From DATFMH01 sp035267045 (lineage in GTDB: Bacteria; Bacteroidota; Rhodothermia; Balneolales; DATFMH01), in NCBI GenBank assembly GCA_035267045.1, contig DATFMH010000111.1, positions 1 to 28,897 of the forward strand: a DNA stretch of 28,897 nt. Direction: 5' to 3'. The notes below the pieces were generated by a model. That model made no database searches and was not told the origin of the DNA. It was given only the letters and a program-made list of their open reading frames with translations. Below are positions 16,299 through 23,389 of this stretch, piece by piece (position 1 is the stretch's first letter; each line of letters opens with the position of its first letter). Both the position numbers and the translations under genes were made by a program.

Positions 16299-17508
16299 AT
16301 TTCGTATGCCCAGCCTTGGTGCCGATATGAAAGCCGCCAAATTAGTGGAATGGAAAGTGAAACCCGGTGACAAGGTAAACAGAGGTGATATAATCGCTGA
16401 ACTGGAGACCGAAAAAGGGGATATTGATGTAGAAGTGTTCGAAGATGGTGTCGTCGATCAATTGCTGGTGGATCCGGGGAATAAATTACCTGTAGGTACG
16501 GTATTGGCGATTATAAATAACGGTGGTGAGGAAATTATACATGAAGTAAAACCCGCTATGAAAAAGGTAGAAGAAGAACCTGTAAGGAAAGAACGACCTG
16601 AGATTTCACGTCCTGGTTATCGGGAGCAGCCGGTAGAGAAAGAACATCGTGTGAGGGCTTCTCCATTGGCTAAGAAAGTTGCTGCAGACCTTGGGATAGA
16701 TTTAAAGACCGTAAAAGGATCAGGCCCGAACGGGGCAATCGAGAAGGCGGATGTGGTAAAAGCTGCAGAGGAATCGAAAAAAGAAAAGATTCCAAAGGAA
16801 GTTGTATTTCCCGAACCAGAGAGAAAAGCAACGGAAGAACGTCCATTTGGCATGCGGCAGGCTATAGCTGCAGCAATGAGCCGTTCTAACCGGGAAATAC
16901 CACATTATTATCTACAAACAGAAATTGATATGAGCAAGCCGTTGAAATGGCTTGAAACGGAAAATCAAAAAAGAGGCGTTAAAGAGCGGCTGTTACCGTC
17001 TGTTATATTGATGAAGGCGGTAGCAAAGGCCCTGAATGACGTTCCTGAATTGAATGGGTACTGGCAAAATGATCAACTGGAAATCAAGGATGCCACTCAT
17101 ATCGGTTTTGCCATATCGCTGCGACAGGGTGGATTGATCGCACCGGCTCTTCATCATGTTGATATGAAAAATTTGGATGAGTTGATGCATGATATGCTGG
17201 ATCTGACTATGCGCACCCGCTCAGGAAAATTAAGAAGCTCAGAATTAACAGATGGGACGATAACCGTGACTAATCTTGGTGATCGGGGAGTGGAGACGGT
17301 TTACGGGGTCATCTATCCACCTCAAGTGGCATTAATTGGATTTGGTAAGGTTACTGAACGTCCCTGGGCAGAAAATGGGATGCTGGATGTGAGAAGAGTA
17401 CTTACTGCCACTTTATCAGCCGATCACAGAGCTACAGATGGACATCGTGGGGCCCTGTTTTTAGAAGCATTAAACCGTTATTTACAAGATACAGAAAATT
17501 ATGAGTGA
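16291..17508 (+). CDS. pdhC: Dihydrolipoyl acyltransferase E2
   Basis: Core of the complex: carries the acyl group on lipoate and transfers it to CoA (or another thiol). The 405 residues comprise one lipoyl domain (1-78) with lipoyl lysine K42 in LETEKGDIDVE, a charged linker, a peripheral-subunit-binding domain (about 121-157, RASPLAKKVAADLGIDL, GPNGAIEKADV), a second linker and the catalytic domain (about 185-405). The active-site motif is SADHRATDGH with H379 and D383. The presence of the binding domain means E1 or an E3 is expected to dock, yet no E3 gene is in the window. Starts inside E1 beta (8-base overlap) and its own end overlaps the acyl carrier protein by eight bases. Confidence 0.93.
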   Translation: MYEFRMPSLGADMKAAKLVEWKVKPGDKVNRGDIIAELETEKGDIDVEVFEDGVVDQLLVDPGNKLPVGTVLAIINNGGEEIIHEVKPAMKKVEEEPVRKERPEISRPGYREQPVEKEHRVRASPLAKKVAADLGIDLKTVKGSGPNGAIEKADVVKAAEESKKEKIPKEVVFPEPERKATEERPFGMRQAIAAAMSRSNREIPHYYLQTEIDMSKPLKWLETENQKRGVKERLLPSVILMKAVAKALNDVPELNGYWQNDQLEIKDATHIGFAISLRQGGLIAPALHHVDMKNLDELMHDMLDLTMRTRSGKLRSSELTDGTITVTNLGDRGVETVYGVIYPPQVALIGFGKVTERPWAENGMLDVRRVLTATLSADHRATDGHRGALFLEALNRYLQDTENYE

Positions 17509-17743
17509 CGATATTGCACGAAGAGCGATCATTAAAGTATTGGGAAATATTGCTCCCGAAGCCGAAGTCGACAAAATTGAACCTAACGAAAATTTAAGAG
17601 AAGCGCTCGATTTGGATTCTGTTGATTTCCTGAATTTTCTGGTTGGACTGCATGATGAGCTGGGTGTGGAGATCCCCGAATCAGATTATGGGCGATTGAA
17701 TACCTTGTCTGATATTATTAATTACTTAACGACTAAAGTGTAA
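17501..17743 (+). CDS. Acyl carrier protein, last gene of the dehydrogenase operon
   Basis: An 80-residue acidic four-helix carrier protein. S40 in LDLDSVDFLNFLVGL is the phosphopantetheine attachment site, in the DSVD form of the usual DSL motif. The tail GVEIPESDYGRLNTLSDIINYL is the conserved helix III-IV region. It is not next to any fatty-acid-synthesis gene, so it is not the housekeeping AcpP. The ATG lies inside the end of E2, so translation of the two should be coupled. This suggests that the acyl group made by the complex, or by AcsA, is loaded onto this carrier; that is inference. Confidence 0.88.
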   Translation: MSDDIARRAIIKVLGNIAPEAEVDKIEPNENLREALDLDSVDFLNFLVGLHDELGVEIPESDYGRLNTLSDIINYLTTKV

Positions 17744-17892
17744 AGAGGTGACCACAAAGAGGGTTCATAGAGTAGGTACTGAGCACACAAAAGTAAAAAA
17801 TAGCTTTTAAAAAATTGTGCTAAATAGGTCATTTAATTCGCTTAATAGCTTTAGTTCATTTATCGTCTGACTTCTATACCTCTGTGATTATT
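17744..17892. repeat. Spacer flanked by imperfect inverted CCACAAAGAGG / CCTCTGTG repeats
   Basis: Just after the ACP stop, ACCACAAAGAGGGTTCATAG (17751-17770) is roughly mirrored by CTTCTATACCTCTGTG (17871-17886). This CCACAGAG-type word belongs to a degenerate interspersed repeat also visible at 23198-23256. No clear intrinsic terminator was found for the operon. Confidence 0.4.
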
Positions 17893-18441
17893 TTAAAAAT
17901 GCAGAAAGCTTCGATAAGGTTCGGCTACCGTTATACGTGGATTTTGATTTATCAACAAACGAATAATTTTCCCGATGTCTGTAATTCGCAATGTAAAAGA
18001 GTAATCGTCCGAGAGTATCACTTCCTTGTATTCCTCATCATCAGGTCCCTTATAAACCAGATAATAATTACTGGAAAAATCGAAAAGGGCATCACCCGGA
18101 TACGGTTTTTCACGGGGTTTCAAAGATAAGATCTCAATATCGTCAAGATGTAATAGTTGTTCATCGTAAAGAATATCACCTTTATAGATATGAATAGTGA
18201 TATCATTTCCACGTATCGAAAAATGGAAACGATAAAGTTGCTCTGAAATCTTATATATACTACGAAAGGCAATGGAAAATAATACGAGTGCTATAATTGT
18301 AAGGGTGATGGTCTGTGTCAGGTCTTGAAGGTTGAAAACTCTTTCCAATAAAAAAGCGGCCAACCCTCCGCTCACAACGACTAATACCCACCAAATAATC
18401 TTGTAATTTTCTTCAACTATCGTCAGCTCAAATTGCTGCAT
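17893..18441 (-). CDS. Hypothetical membrane protein with two membrane segments and a beta-rich domain
   Basis: A 182-residue protein. Two hydrophobic segments lie at about 16-33 and 43-61, in the arrangement of a hairpin. The remaining 115 or so residues are hydrophilic and look beta-rich (FHFSIRGNDITIHIYKGDILY, EEYKEVILSDDYSFTLRITDIG), reminiscent of bacterial PH-like domains that follow two membrane helices. I do not recognise a named family. The start has no strong ribosome binding site. It is convergent with the ACP-ending operon and stands alone. Moderately confident that it is a real gene because of the coherent domain layout. Confidence 0.65.
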   Translation of the reverse strand: MQQFELTIVEENYKIIWWVLVVVSGGLAAFLLERVFNLQDLTQTITLTIIALVLFSIAFRSIYKISEQLYRFHFSIRGNDITIHIYKGDILYDEQLLHLDDIEILSLKPREKPYPGDALFDFSSNYYLVYKGPDDEEYKEVILSDDYSFTLRITDIGKIIRLLINQNPRITVAEPYRSFLHF

Positions 18442-18845
18442 GCATGAATTTGTTCATCGGGTTATTATGATCTGACAAAGTAATAAAAATGCGTAACAGT
18501 TTAAGGGATGGAATTCAGCAGAGCGCAATGTGTATAGAGCATAGCGCAGACACTTTTCTGTTAAACAGTAAGCAGGTAACAGTATCCGTTAATAATGACC
18601 AATTACCAATAAATAATAGTGATATATTTTGTTACTTTTTTATCAAAGTAGTGCCGGGTTGGACGCTGTGCATCCTGTCATGTTTAATAATCTTTTATCA
18701 CGTTTTTGGAGGCAAACCCCGGTTTTGTGTTACGGGGGGAGAGCCCGGTAACGAGATAAAAAAGCAATGTCTCGTTTTGGGTAAAACTAATAATGTTTAC
18801 TGATGATTTATCTTTGTTAACCATCGTCAGTCTGCAATCTTCTAT
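18442..18845. other. Gene-free spacer with interspersed-repeat words
   Basis: No credible gene. It contains the words GAGCATAGCGCAGAC (18537-18551) and CAGTAAGCAGGTAACAGT (18566-18583), both shared with the spacer at 22558-22606. It also holds a GC-rich structured patch at about 18700-18780, including AACGAGA / TCTCGTT arms. A 104-codon frame across it is rejected as repeat-derived. Confidence 0.5.
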
Positions 18846-18879
18846 AAAAAAAAGACCCGACATCAATTAAGATGTCGGG
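18846..18879 (-). terminator. Intrinsic terminator, minus strand
   Basis: CCCGACATC (18856-18864) and GATGTCGGG (18871-18879) form a perfect 9-base-pair stem with a 6-base loop. Eight As at 18846-18853 give the minus-strand U-tract. The nearest upstream minus-strand stop is that of the M1 peptidase at 19258, about 380 bases away, so it terminates a long 3' UTR or a separate RNA. Confidence 0.75.
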
Positions 18880-19257
18880 CTTATCCAGGTATATTAAATA
18901 TCTTTCTAAAGGCTTTATATTAGGCCTCTCCCTTATTAGGGAATAGGATATTTAAGTGATCCTGGATTACAATTCTAAATCCATGCTTAAATATTATATT
19001 CTAATAGTATAATAACACCTGACAATAAATCTGAATAGCAGGAATTACCCGTATACAACGTAATGTTTTAGTTTAACGGCTTTGTGGGTGTAAGTCCCGC
19101 AAATAAATATGGAAAATGGAAACCGTAAAAGGAAAAATAAGGCCGCAGATTTACTCGGATTTCAGCAGCTCTTTGTTGGTGTTTCGTCGTTGTTCGTTTT
19201 TATCCGTTATCCGGAATCCTGCATCTCAGTAATTAAACATTCAAAATTTCAAATGTT
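18880..19257. other. Spacer downstream of the M1 peptidase gene
   Basis: No gene. Contains the palindrome CTCCCTTATTAGGGA (18928-18942), a hairpin-forming GTGGGTGTAAGTCCCGC (19084-19100) and a copy of a dispersed repeat at 19141-19168 whose partner lies at 21416-21448. Confidence 0.5.
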
Positions 19258-21228
19258 TTATTCATGAACCGTGACCGGTTTCCAGGTGTTGTTATCCGGA
19301 TTAACATCCGGAAGAACTTTATCAGGATCAATGGTGACTGAATCAATTTTAGACGTTGAGTGATATCTGAAGGTCCAGGTGCCGCCACGCTGCCAGATCT
19401 CTACCGGTAAATGAACAAGATCTTTCTTGCCATTAGATTCATAAATCTCAACGGTAGTCGGCATCACAGCCTGATCGTTATTGGTTATCGTAATTAATGA
19501 ACCTTTGGATGGATCCTGATGGATGTATGTAACATTTTTAACAGCCTGATCGAGCTTCCAGGTTTTATAAAACCATTCCTTCCAGAACCAATTCAAGTCC
19601 TCCCCTGAAGCATCATTCATTGTACGGAAGAAATCTTCAGGCCGGGGATGTTTATACGCCCAACGGTGGACATACGTGCTGAAAGCATAGTCGAACCGTT
19701 TCGGACCTAAAACATATTGCCGGAGCATATATAGAACCTGTGCCGGTTTATCATATGCCAGATATCCAAGGTATCCGTTTTTAATGGCATCGGCATACGT
19801 CATGATTGGTTCTGTGTTTCTCATCATTACATGAACCAGGGTTCGAGCCGAATCGTTATGGGCCTTATATTCACCGTTGTCAAAATTTTGAGTGGATAAA
19901 ATATTCTGAAAGGTATTGAAACCTTCATCCATCCAGGCATATTTACGTTCATTAGAACCCACGATCATAGGGAACCACGTATGACCGATTTCATGAGTTG
20001 TTACCCCCCAAAGTCCCCTTTTTTTGCTCTTTGTACTACAAAAAACGATACTCGGATATTCCATGCCGTCCACAAATCCGGCAGTATTGGTTGCTACCGG
20101 GTAAGGGTAGTTAAAGCCCCATTGTCTGGAATAAAATTCGATACTTTTCTTAAGGTACTGCGTAGCTCGTCCCCATGCATCATGACCGGCACTTTCGACG
20201 GGGTATGCCGATTGTGCAAGTGCGGTTTTTCCATGAGGAAGATCAGCACGGGCGGCATCCCAGGCATATGCTTTGGAAGCGGCCCACGCAGCATCGCGGG
20301 CATTATGGATGATAAAATGCCAGGTCAGTTCACCATTATGCACAGGGCGTGTGTTTGAATCATTAACTTCATCGGGTTTTCTGATAAATACTGTTTTGTC
20401 ACTACGACGGGCTTTAGCTAACCGGTCCCGTTCTGTTTTAGTGAGTACCTGAGTAGGATTTTGAAGTTCACCGGATCCGAATACTAGAAAATTCCACGGT
20501 ACTGTGATCTTGAAATCGAAGTTCCCGTAATCCAGGTAAAACTCACCGGCACCCAGAAAGGGGAGGTTATCCCATCCGATGATGTTATCATAAACACACA
20601 TTCTGGGATACCATTGTCCCATTTGAAAGATTTTGCCATTATGAGAATGTTCCCACCCAGAAATATCTACTCCATTTTGAGGTATCTTGTAAGAGTACTC
20701 TATAATTATTTTAAGTTTTCCTCCTTTAGGTTTCATCGGAGCAGGGAGTTTTATCTGCATATGGGTATCATATATAGCATAATCGGCTTTCATCATTTTT
20801 CCGTTCTGTTCTATCCTGACCGATTTGATATTATACCCACCATCGAATTCATCCGGGCCATAAGGTCGGCCACTAGCCGGATTTGTCAATGCACCTTTGG
20901 ATTTGGGTTTATACAGATTCTGCTCCAGGTGCAGCCAGACATAAGGCAATTTATTCGGACTGTTATTGGTATACGTGATCTCATCTTTTCCGGATAGAAT
21001 ATTTTGATCCGGGTGTAAAATGGCAGATAATTTATAACTCGCACTATTCTGCCAATAATCAGGGCCCGGCGCTCCGGATCCACTCCGGTAAGCTGTTCCT
21101 GGTTGATTAAGGAAAGTGGGGTCAAAAACTTTATGGGGATTATAGTTGCTGTTTTCCTGAGCATGTAAAGCAACAAGAGGTAATGCAATAATGAGTATTG
21201 ATAAGTAGAGAGATCTATAACATTTCAT
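19258..21228 (-). CDS. Secreted M1-family zinc metallopeptidase
   Basis: Exported aminopeptidase-like enzyme. Using the ATG at 21228 the protein has 656 residues and a clean signal peptide (1-23, ending LHA before QENS). An in-frame start at 21294 would bury the signal under 22 polar residues and is rejected. The N-terminal beta-sandwich domain (about 60-290) precedes the catalytic domain. Zinc motif HEIGHTW gives H412, E413 and H416, and E435 in WMDEGF lies 19 residues later as in gluzincins. The substrate loop reads GMEYP (388-392) in place of the textbook GAMEN. TPR/HEAT-type C-terminal domains are absent, and the end is a short beta region. Probably releases amino acids from peptides in the periplasm or outside. 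Monocistronic. Confidence 0.9.
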   Translation of the reverse strand: MKCYRSLYLSILIIALPLVALHAQENSNYNPHKVFDPTFLNQPGTAYRSGSGAPGPDYWQNSASYKLSAILHPDQNILSGKDEITYTNNSPNKLPYVWLHLEQNLYKPKSKGALTNPASGRPYGPDEFDGGYNIKSVRIEQNGKMMKADYAIYDTHMQIKLPAPMKPKGGKLKIIIEYSYKIPQNGVDISGWEHSHNGKIFQMGQWYPRMCVYDNIIGWDNLPFLGAGEFYLDYGNFDFKITVPWNFLVFGSGELQNPTQVLTKTERDRLAKARRSDKTVFIRKPDEVNDSNTRPVHNGELTWHFIIHNARDAAWAASKAYAWDAARADLPHGKTALAQSAYPVESAGHDAWGRATQYLKKSIEFYSRQWGFNYPYPVATNTAGFVDGMEYPSIVFCSTKSKKRGLWGVTTHEIGHTWFPMIVGSNERKYAWMDEGFNTFQNILSTQNFDNGEYKAHNDSARTLVHVMMRNTEPIMTYADAIKNGYLGYLAYDKPAQVLYMLRQYVLGPKRFDYAFSTYVHRWAYKHPRPEDFFRTMNDASGEDLNWFWKEWFYKTWKLDQAVKNVTYIHQDPSKGSLITITNNDQAVMPTTVEIYESNGKKDLVHLPVEIWQRGGTWTFRYHSTSKIDSVTIDPDKVLPDVNPDNNTWKPVTVHE

Positions 21229-21788
21229 GATACGAGATTTCGAATTAATTAACAGAAGGCCATATGTACCTGGTTTCTCACAGCTTACTAACATCTTTTA
21301 CGGAAATAGTATAGTAAATCTGGACAACGTAATAATATAAAAGATGTTGGATTATAGCGGTTTGGAATGTTAATAACTTACAATAATTGTGAAAAATTAC
21401 GTAAAACCGGGAACGGGCCACGGATTTACGCGAATGTAAGCGGATAAAGAATTAAAATAAAAATATCAGTCATCCCGGGCACCGGCCCGGGATCTCATAA
21501 TTAAGGGCAAAAAATCATTGGTAATGATTTGTCGTTAATAATTGGCTGTTTTATATCCGGAATCCGGTATCATTCTCATTTAAGAAATCCACATTAATAA
21601 AATCGCGGCAATTCGCTAAAACCGTATCATCCGCGTTCTCTCCAGTCGTCGGTGGTCTGTCATCTGTGGCCTTTTTTAATAAAAATTTGACTAAGATGTT
21701 TTAAAAGCATAATAAAGTAATAGGATATAACCACTTAATCTATTTATAACACTTTTTAAGATGGCATTAACGCGAAAGGGGCTTTACA
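21229..21788. repeat. Spacer rich in interspersed repeat elements
   Basis: Promoter region between the divergent M1 and DUF1499 genes. It also holds a dispersed repeat copy (21416-21448, starting GGCCACGGATTTACGCG), a perfect palindromic hairpin ATCCCGGGC / GCCCGGGAT (21472-21480 with 21485-21493, 4-base loop) and a GTCGGTGGTC word (21649-21658) that recurs at 23263-23272. No gene seen. Confidence 0.55.
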
Positions 21789-22571
21789 ATGGAAAATGAT
21801 AATTCAGAGAATAATGGCTGGCAGAATAAGCAATATTCGTATTCAATTATTGCGATTATTAGTTTTATTGTAGGTATTATCGCAGTGGTCGTATTTACCG
21901 TTTCCGGTTTTGGGTACAGGGCAAATATCTGGGGACTCGGACCTGCTTTTAAATTATTAAAGTGGGGAGCTTATATCGGCTTTTTTGGTGTATTAGTGGG
22001 CATTATCGGGGTATATTTTTCCCGTCCTTCAAAAAATATCAAAGGATTGTCGTATTCCGTTATTGGTCTCTTATTATCCATCGCTGTATCGGGTACAGCT
22101 CTGTTTTTCTATCATCGTGCCACAAGTGTACCGCCCATTCATGATATCAGCACAGATACAGTCAATCCACCTCAATTTGAAGCTGTATTACCAATGCGTG
22201 CCCATTGGCCCAATAAATCAACGTATGCGGGACCAAAGACAGCGGCATTACAGCATAGATTTTATCCGGATATAAAACCGGTGATGTTACCTGTACAACC
22301 CGGTGTAGCCTATCATAGATCATTGGAAGCCGCCAAAGAAATGAGCTGGTGGAAGATACAAGCCGCCGATTCCCTAACCGGACATATAGAAGCGACCTCC
22401 ACCATACCATGGTTCGGATTTAAAGACGATGTTGTGATCCGTATCGACACAACAGCGGAGGGTAGCAGGGTAGATGTGCGCTCTACGTCCCGTATCGGGG
22501 TCAGTGATATTGGCGAAAATGCCAGAAGAATCAGGAGCTATGTGGCCAGGCTTAAAGCAGTAAGCAGATAA
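21789..22571 (+). CDS. DUF1499 membrane protein
   Basis: 260 residues. Three hydrophobic segments in the first 110 residues (about 18-40, 55-76 and 86-107) anchor it in the membrane. The rest is a DUF1499 domain, recognised from IHDISTDTVNPPQF (about 117-130), FGFKDDVVIRI and RVDVRSTSRIGVSDIGENAR near the C-terminus. The function of the family is unknown. GAAAGGGG precedes the ATG. The last codons and the stop fall inside a copy of an interspersed repeat (CAGTAAGCAG at 22558), so the exact C-terminus (AVSR) may be repeat-derived. Single gene, divergent from the M1 peptidase. Confidence 0.85.
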   Translation: MENDNSENNGWQNKQYSYSIIAIISFIVGIIAVVVFTVSGFGYRANIWGLGPAFKLLKWGAYIGFFGVLVGIIGVYFSRPSKNIKGLSYSVIGLLLSIAVSGTALFFYHRATSVPPIHDISTDTVNPPQFEAVLPMRAHWPNKSTYAGPKTAALQHRFYPDIKPVMLPVQPGVAYHRSLEAAKEMSWWKIQAADSLTGHIEATSTIPWFGFKDDVVIRIDTTAEGSRVDVRSTSRIGVSDIGENARRIRSYVARLKAVSR

Positions 22572-22606
22572 CAGTTAACAGTAACAGAAAAGTGCATAGC
22601 GCGGAG
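22558..22606. repeat. Interspersed repeat copy overlapping the DUF1499 stop codon
   Basis: CAGTAAGCAGATAACAGT (22558-22575) differs by one base from 18566-18583. It is followed by ACAGAAAAGTGCATAGCGC, whose first part (AACAGAAAAGTG) is the reverse complement of CACTTTTCTGTT at 18551-18562. The same short words thus occur in a rearranged order in two spacers 4 kb apart. Confidence 0.55.
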
Positions 22607-22847
22607 AGTTATTGAGTTACTAAGTGTATTAAGTCATTAATGTTTAGTTCAGCTGATAGCTGAATACCTTTAACGGTTTAATACACTAACACTTTGCCTA
22701 ATAGCACGTTAATGCAAATTGGAATGAATCCGGCTGACTTTAAGTTTTATTAATAAATACAGGTAAAGAAAGAAAGCTTTGTAATTTAGATATAGACCTG
22801 TTCATACTATTGTGAATATTTAATTAAAAAAAAATGGAGAACGATTT

Positions 22848-23135
22848 ATGTCTGCCAGAGATGAGTACATAGACAAACTTGAGTCACAATTGAAAGATTG
22901 GAATAAACAAATAGATGATCTTCAGAAACGTGTCAATAAACAGTCGAAAGATATACAGAAAAATTTTTCGAAACGTTCAAAAGACCTCAAAAAAAAGAGG
23001 GATGCTCTTCAGAAGAAACTCACCAAGATCAAAGAATCCGGTGGCGATGCATTTGATCGTCTAAAAGGAGATTCCGAAGTTATGTGGAAAGATATAAAAG
23101 AAGGAATCGCTGATATCAAAGCCATTATGAAATAG
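22848..23135 (+). CDS. Small coiled-coil stress protein (sll1863-like)
   Basis: A 95-residue, highly charged, almost entirely helical protein. MSARDEYIDKLESQLKDWNK at the start and GDAFDRLKGDSEVMWKDIKE near the end are the recognisable ends of the small coiled-coil family annotated after cyanobacterial Sll1863, linked to stress responses. There is no signal peptide and no membrane segment. A continuous heptad-like pattern covers about 5-70. The ribosome binding site is GGAGA. It is followed directly by a good terminator, so it is a single-gene unit. The molecular role is not known. Confidence 0.8.
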   Translation: MSARDEYIDKLESQLKDWNKQIDDLQKRVNKQSKDIQKNFSKRSKDLKKKRDALQKKLTKIKESGGDAFDRLKGDSEVMWKDIKEGIADIKAIMK

Positions 23136-23158
23136 AAAATGATTTGATCCATGATAAG

Positions 23159-23191
23159 AAGCCTGTTGTCGATAAGATGACGGGCTTTTTT
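23159..23191 (+). terminator. Intrinsic terminator of the coiled-coil gene
   Basis: AAGCCTGTTGTC (23159-23170) pairs with GATGACGGGCTT (23176-23187), including three G-T wobbles, around GATAA and is followed by a run of Ts. It starts 23 bases after the stop codon. Confidence 0.8.
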
Positions 23192-23197
23192 GATTAA

Positions 23198-23276
23198 CCA
23201 CAGGGGACTGATGGGCTCCACCCCACGCTTTTTGGAGGGGTCCCATTTCTCTGTGGTCGGTTGTCGGTGGTCATAG
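23198..23276. repeat. Palindromic interspersed element
   Basis: CCACAG (23198-23203) and CTGTGG (23251-23256) bracket inner complementary arms (ATGGG with CCCAT, CCCC with GGGG), so the whole segment can fold into a long broken hairpin. It continues into TCGGTTGTCGGTGGTC, a word shared with 21646-21658. There is no coding potential. Confidence 0.55.
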
Positions 23277-23389
23277 AATAATCTAATGTAACAGCTATTT
23301 TTATTAAGTAGATAGATCATAATCTTAAACAAACCTCACGTTAAATACTGATATTTTGCAGTCACAGCCCATCATCTACCGTCAAAAAA

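Noticed and set aside
18700..18780. Possible c-di-GMP (GEMM-like) riboswitch, from GCAAACC and GCCCGGTAACGA words
   Set aside because: The order and spacing of the conserved elements do not fit, and no gene lies downstream on that strand for about 3 kb.
18489..18803. 104-codon plus-strand open frame
   Set aside because: It is built over interspersed-repeat words and a structured patch, has no ribosome binding site and no recognisable protein character.
19078..19120. Group II intron-like words (GTGGGTGTAAGTCCCGC)
   Set aside because: Only one small hairpin is present. There is no domain V, no reverse transcriptase and no exon-binding context.
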